Shown one piece after another: positions 62,296 to 64,000 of a DNA stretch of 64,000 nucleotides. Origin of the DNA: Marinoscillum sp. MHG1-6 (GTDB lineage: Bacteria > Bacteroidota > Bacteroidia > Cytophagales > Cyclobacteriaceae); NCBI RefSeq assembly GCF_024714475.1, contig NZ_JAMZMI010000002.1:496001-560000 (forward strand). Direction: 5' to 3'. The notes beneath the pieces are model-generated. The model ran no database searches. It was given only the letters and a program-made list of their open reading frames with translations, and was not told the DNA's origin. Each line of letters starts with the position of its first letter. The first letter of the stretch is position 1. Position numbers and translations under genes: made by a program.

Positions 62296-63324
62296 ATGTA
62301 CTCACTGATAAAAAGCCTTCTCTTTCTGATGTCTCCCGAAAGAGCTCATCACTTCACTACCAAGTCACTTCGCCTATTACTCTTCTTCCCTCCTTTCAGG
62401 TGGATTTTCGAAGGTATTTTCAAATTTTCAGACCCTCGCCTCGAAAGAGAGCTTTTTGGATTGACTTTTAAAAACCCCGTTGGTCTTGCGGCGGGATTCG
62501 ATAAAAATGCAGAATTCATTCACGAGTTCGCTTCTATGGGATTTGGTTTTATTGAAGTAGGCACTGTGACTCCATTGGCGCAGCCGGGAAACCCACAGCC
62601 AAGATTATTTAGACTACCTCAAGATAATGGGTTGATCAATCGGATGGGTTTTAATAACAATGGCATGGACGAAGCATTCAAAAATCTTCAAAAGCGGCCA
62701 AAAGACGTTATTGTAGGAGGGAACATTGGTAAAAACAAGGTCACTCCGAATGAAGAAGCAGAAAGCGACTACCTCAAATGTTTTGAAATACTCTACCCTG
62801 TGGTGGATTATTTTGTAGTCAATGTGAGCTCTCCAAACACGCCAGACCTAAGAAAGCTACAAGAAAAGGAACCGCTCCAAAACCTACTTCAGAGTCTGCA
62901 ACAGGCCAATGCGAAAAAAAACCAACCCAAACCTATTTTATTGAAAATCGCCCCTGATCTTACCGATGGTCAACTTGATGATATCATGGACATCGCCAGT
63001 TCGATAAATCTGGATGGTATTATCGCGACAAATACCACTATAGACCGTGAAGGGTTGGTAACCAGTAATGAAACTCTGGAAAATATTGGCAACGGAGGAT
63101 TAAGTGGTGCACCGGTTTTCAAAAGATCTACAGAAATAATCCGTTACATTAGGTCAAAAAACAATAATATCCCCATCATTGCTGTTGGAGGTATATTAAA
63201 AGGCACTGATGCAGTAGAAAAGCTCAAAGCCGGTGCTAACCTGGTGCAGGTTTATTCCGGTTTGGTCTATAAAGGACCGGGACTGATTAAGGACATCAAC
63301 AAAGCAATACTATCAGACTTTTGA
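62296..63324 (+). CDS. pyrD: Dihydroorotate dehydrogenase (quinone), class 2
   Basis: A 342-residue FMN enzyme that oxidises dihydroorotate to orotate in pyrimidine synthesis. An N-terminal amphipathic helical extension (about 1-45) for membrane and quinone contact marks class 2. The FMN-binding NPVGLAAGFDKNAE, the catalytic-serine region NVSSPNTPDLRKLQ and the C-terminal GGLSGAP...IIAVGGI phosphate site are all present. It would feed electrons to menaquinone. Followed by ftsK after 42 bases. Confidence 0.95.
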   Translation: MYSLIKSLLFLMSPERAHHFTTKSLRLLLFFPPFRWIFEGIFKFSDPRLERELFGLTFKNPVGLAAGFDKNAEFIHEFASMGFGFIEVGTVTPLAQPGNPQPRLFRLPQDNGLINRMGFNNNGMDEAFKNLQKRPKDVIVGGNIGKNKVTPNEEAESDYLKCFEILYPVVDYFVVNVSSPNTPDLRKLQEKEPLQNLLQSLQQANAKKNQPKPILLKIAPDLTDGQLDDIMDIASSINLDGIIATNTTIDREGLVTSNETLENIGNGGLSGAPVFKRSTEIIRYIRSKNNNIPIIAVGGILKGTDAVEKLKAGANLVQVYSGLVYKGPGLIKDINKAILSDF

Positions 63325-63366
63325 TGAGGCTCAAAACTCCATTACTTTTGTTCATTATACCTGATA

Positions 63367-64000
63367 ATGGCGCAAAACACTTATAAGACACAGAAAGAAA
63401 AATCTCGCAGTTCAAGATCATTTAAGTTCAAGGCGAACTTCATAAATGATCGAAAGTTCCACCTCGCCGTGGGACTCTTCTTGCTGCTCAGCTCCATTTT
63501 TATGGCGGTGTCCTTTATTTCTTATTTGGTAACCGGCAAGGCTGATCAAAGTGTAGTAGAAGCATTTACACAAACTGACATCAAGGCTTCGGGGACAGAA
63601 GTAGAAAACTGGTTTGGATTGATAGGTGCCATTACTTCACATTATTTTATTTTCTTATGGTTCGGAGTGGCAGCATTATTAATTCCTCCCCTGGTCTTTT
63701 TGATGGGACATCGTATTGTCTGGAGAAAAAAGATCCTTTCAATTTCAAAAACATTTGGCTTTACGACCTTTTATCTGGTATGGATAAGCATGTTTTTGGG
63801 CTATTTCATGCTCAGCTCAGATGAGATATCCGAATGGGGGTTCCTTAGTGGAGGTGTTGGATATGAAATGGCAATTCTGGTAGAGAGTCTCATGGGATGG
63901 GGAGCGGTCCTCTTCCTGATCTTTATGTTCCTGGTTTTCAATATGTATTTCTTCAATATCACCAGGCTTGCGCTAATAGATAATGTCATCAGTGACTTCA
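63367..64000 (+). CDS. ftsK: DNA translocase FtsK, N-terminal membrane part (3' truncated)
   Basis: An open frame from the ATG at 63367 to the window end (211 residues). A basic, Ser/Lys-rich start (about 1-33) is followed by four predicted membrane helices: about 34-56, 90-115, 135-160 and 178-198. The segments include LAVGLFLLLSSIFMAVSF, WFGLIGAITSHYFIFLWFGVAA and the final FNITRLALIDN. This is the FtsK 4TM domain as found in Bacteroidota. The linker, motor and gamma domains lie outside the window. FtsK acts at the septum and activates XerCD recombination; a Xer gene lies 1.9 kb upstream. Confidence 0.87.
   Translation, partial: MAQNTYKTQKEKSRSSRSFKFKANFINDRKFHLAVGLFLLLSSIFMAVSFISYLVTGKADQSVVEAFTQTDIKASGTEVENWFGLIGAITSHYFIFLWFGVAALLIPPLVFLMGHRIVWRKKILSISKTFGFTTFYLVWISMFLGYFMLSSDEISEWGFLSGGVGYEMAILVESLMGWGAVLFLIFMFLVFNMYFFNITRLALIDNVISDF

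Noticed and set aside
1-64000. tRNA, rRNA, CRISPR arrays, insertion sequences, toxin-antitoxin or defence islands
   Set aside because: All gaps are short; none folds as tRNA by eye, and no transposase, cas gene or regularly spaced repeats were found on either strand.

Overview
The window is chromosomal housekeeping DNA from a member of the Bacteroidota, most likely order Cytophagales (Fulvivirga/Roseivirga/Marivirga-like; the genus is an inference). The grounds are: a PorT homologue next to a ubiE/menG methyltransferase, a secreted protein with a type IX secretion (T9SS) C-terminal domain and SprB-type repeats, Bacteroidota-restricted families (DUF5606, DUF6588, SiaB-like DUF6272), A-rich starts without Shine-Dalgarno sequences, and promoter matches to the Bacteroidota TTTG-N19-TAnnTTTG consensus. 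I see no rRNA, tRNA, CRISPR array, insertion sequence or prophage.

Layout. 1-2.8 kb: the 3' end of a sodium:solute symporter and an M3 peptidase lipoprotein. 2.9-10.6 kb: the isoleucine/valine operon ilvE-ilvD-ilvB-ilvN-ilvC, then ilvA. The operon is preceded by a 28-codon leader peptide packed with Ile/Val/Leu/Thr codons, followed by mutually exclusive hairpins and an intrinsic terminator, i.e. a translation-coupled attenuator. 10.8-15.5 kb: thrA-thrB-thrC. 15.7-31.9 kb: a tiny Gly-tailed lipoprotein, a TPR membrane protein, nitroreductase, a 1083-residue secreted M43 metalloprotease, cystathionine beta-synthase, a GNAT-nitrilase fusion, an aldo/keto reductase, a LOG-family enzyme, a 36-residue membrane protein, a UvrD/PcrA helicase, a cyclic-nucleotide-binding/acyltransferase fusion coupled to an SGNH hydrolase, and a small secreted repeat protein. 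32-43 kb: FAN1-type nuclease, glycosyltransferases, FAD oxidoreductase, NhaC antiporter, 3'-5' exonuclease, YigZ, RsgA. 43.2-46.2 kb: a perR-like/peroxiredoxin operon, read divergently from an envelope lipoprotein and an outer-membrane protein. 46.2-64 kb: an Omp85-like barrel, an LMW-phosphatase/fructosamine-kinase pair, a monofunctional aspartokinase, fructose bisphosphatase, EngB, UbiE-PorT, a saccharopine dehydrogenase-like enzyme, TrmN6-RnhA-MarC, a class V aminotransferase-AroQ pair, a Xer recombinase, a SiaB-like protein, PyrD, and the first third of FtsK.

How the genes work together. ThrA, ThrB, ThrC, IlvA and IlvBN-C-D-E form most of the route from aspartate through threonine to isoleucine, and the common valine steps; asd and the leucine genes are not here. 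The leader would let Ile/Val/Leu/Thr-tRNA charging set ilv transcription. PerR and peroxiredoxin form a peroxide-response unit with a textbook promoter and two adjacent dyads at its start. PorT and the T9SS-tagged metalloprotease belong to one secretion route.

The most noteworthy observations are the ilv attenuator, the cysteine-free PerR with paired operator dyads, and the two-gene unit of a cNMP-binding acyltransferase with an altered catalytic motif plus an SGNH hydrolase.
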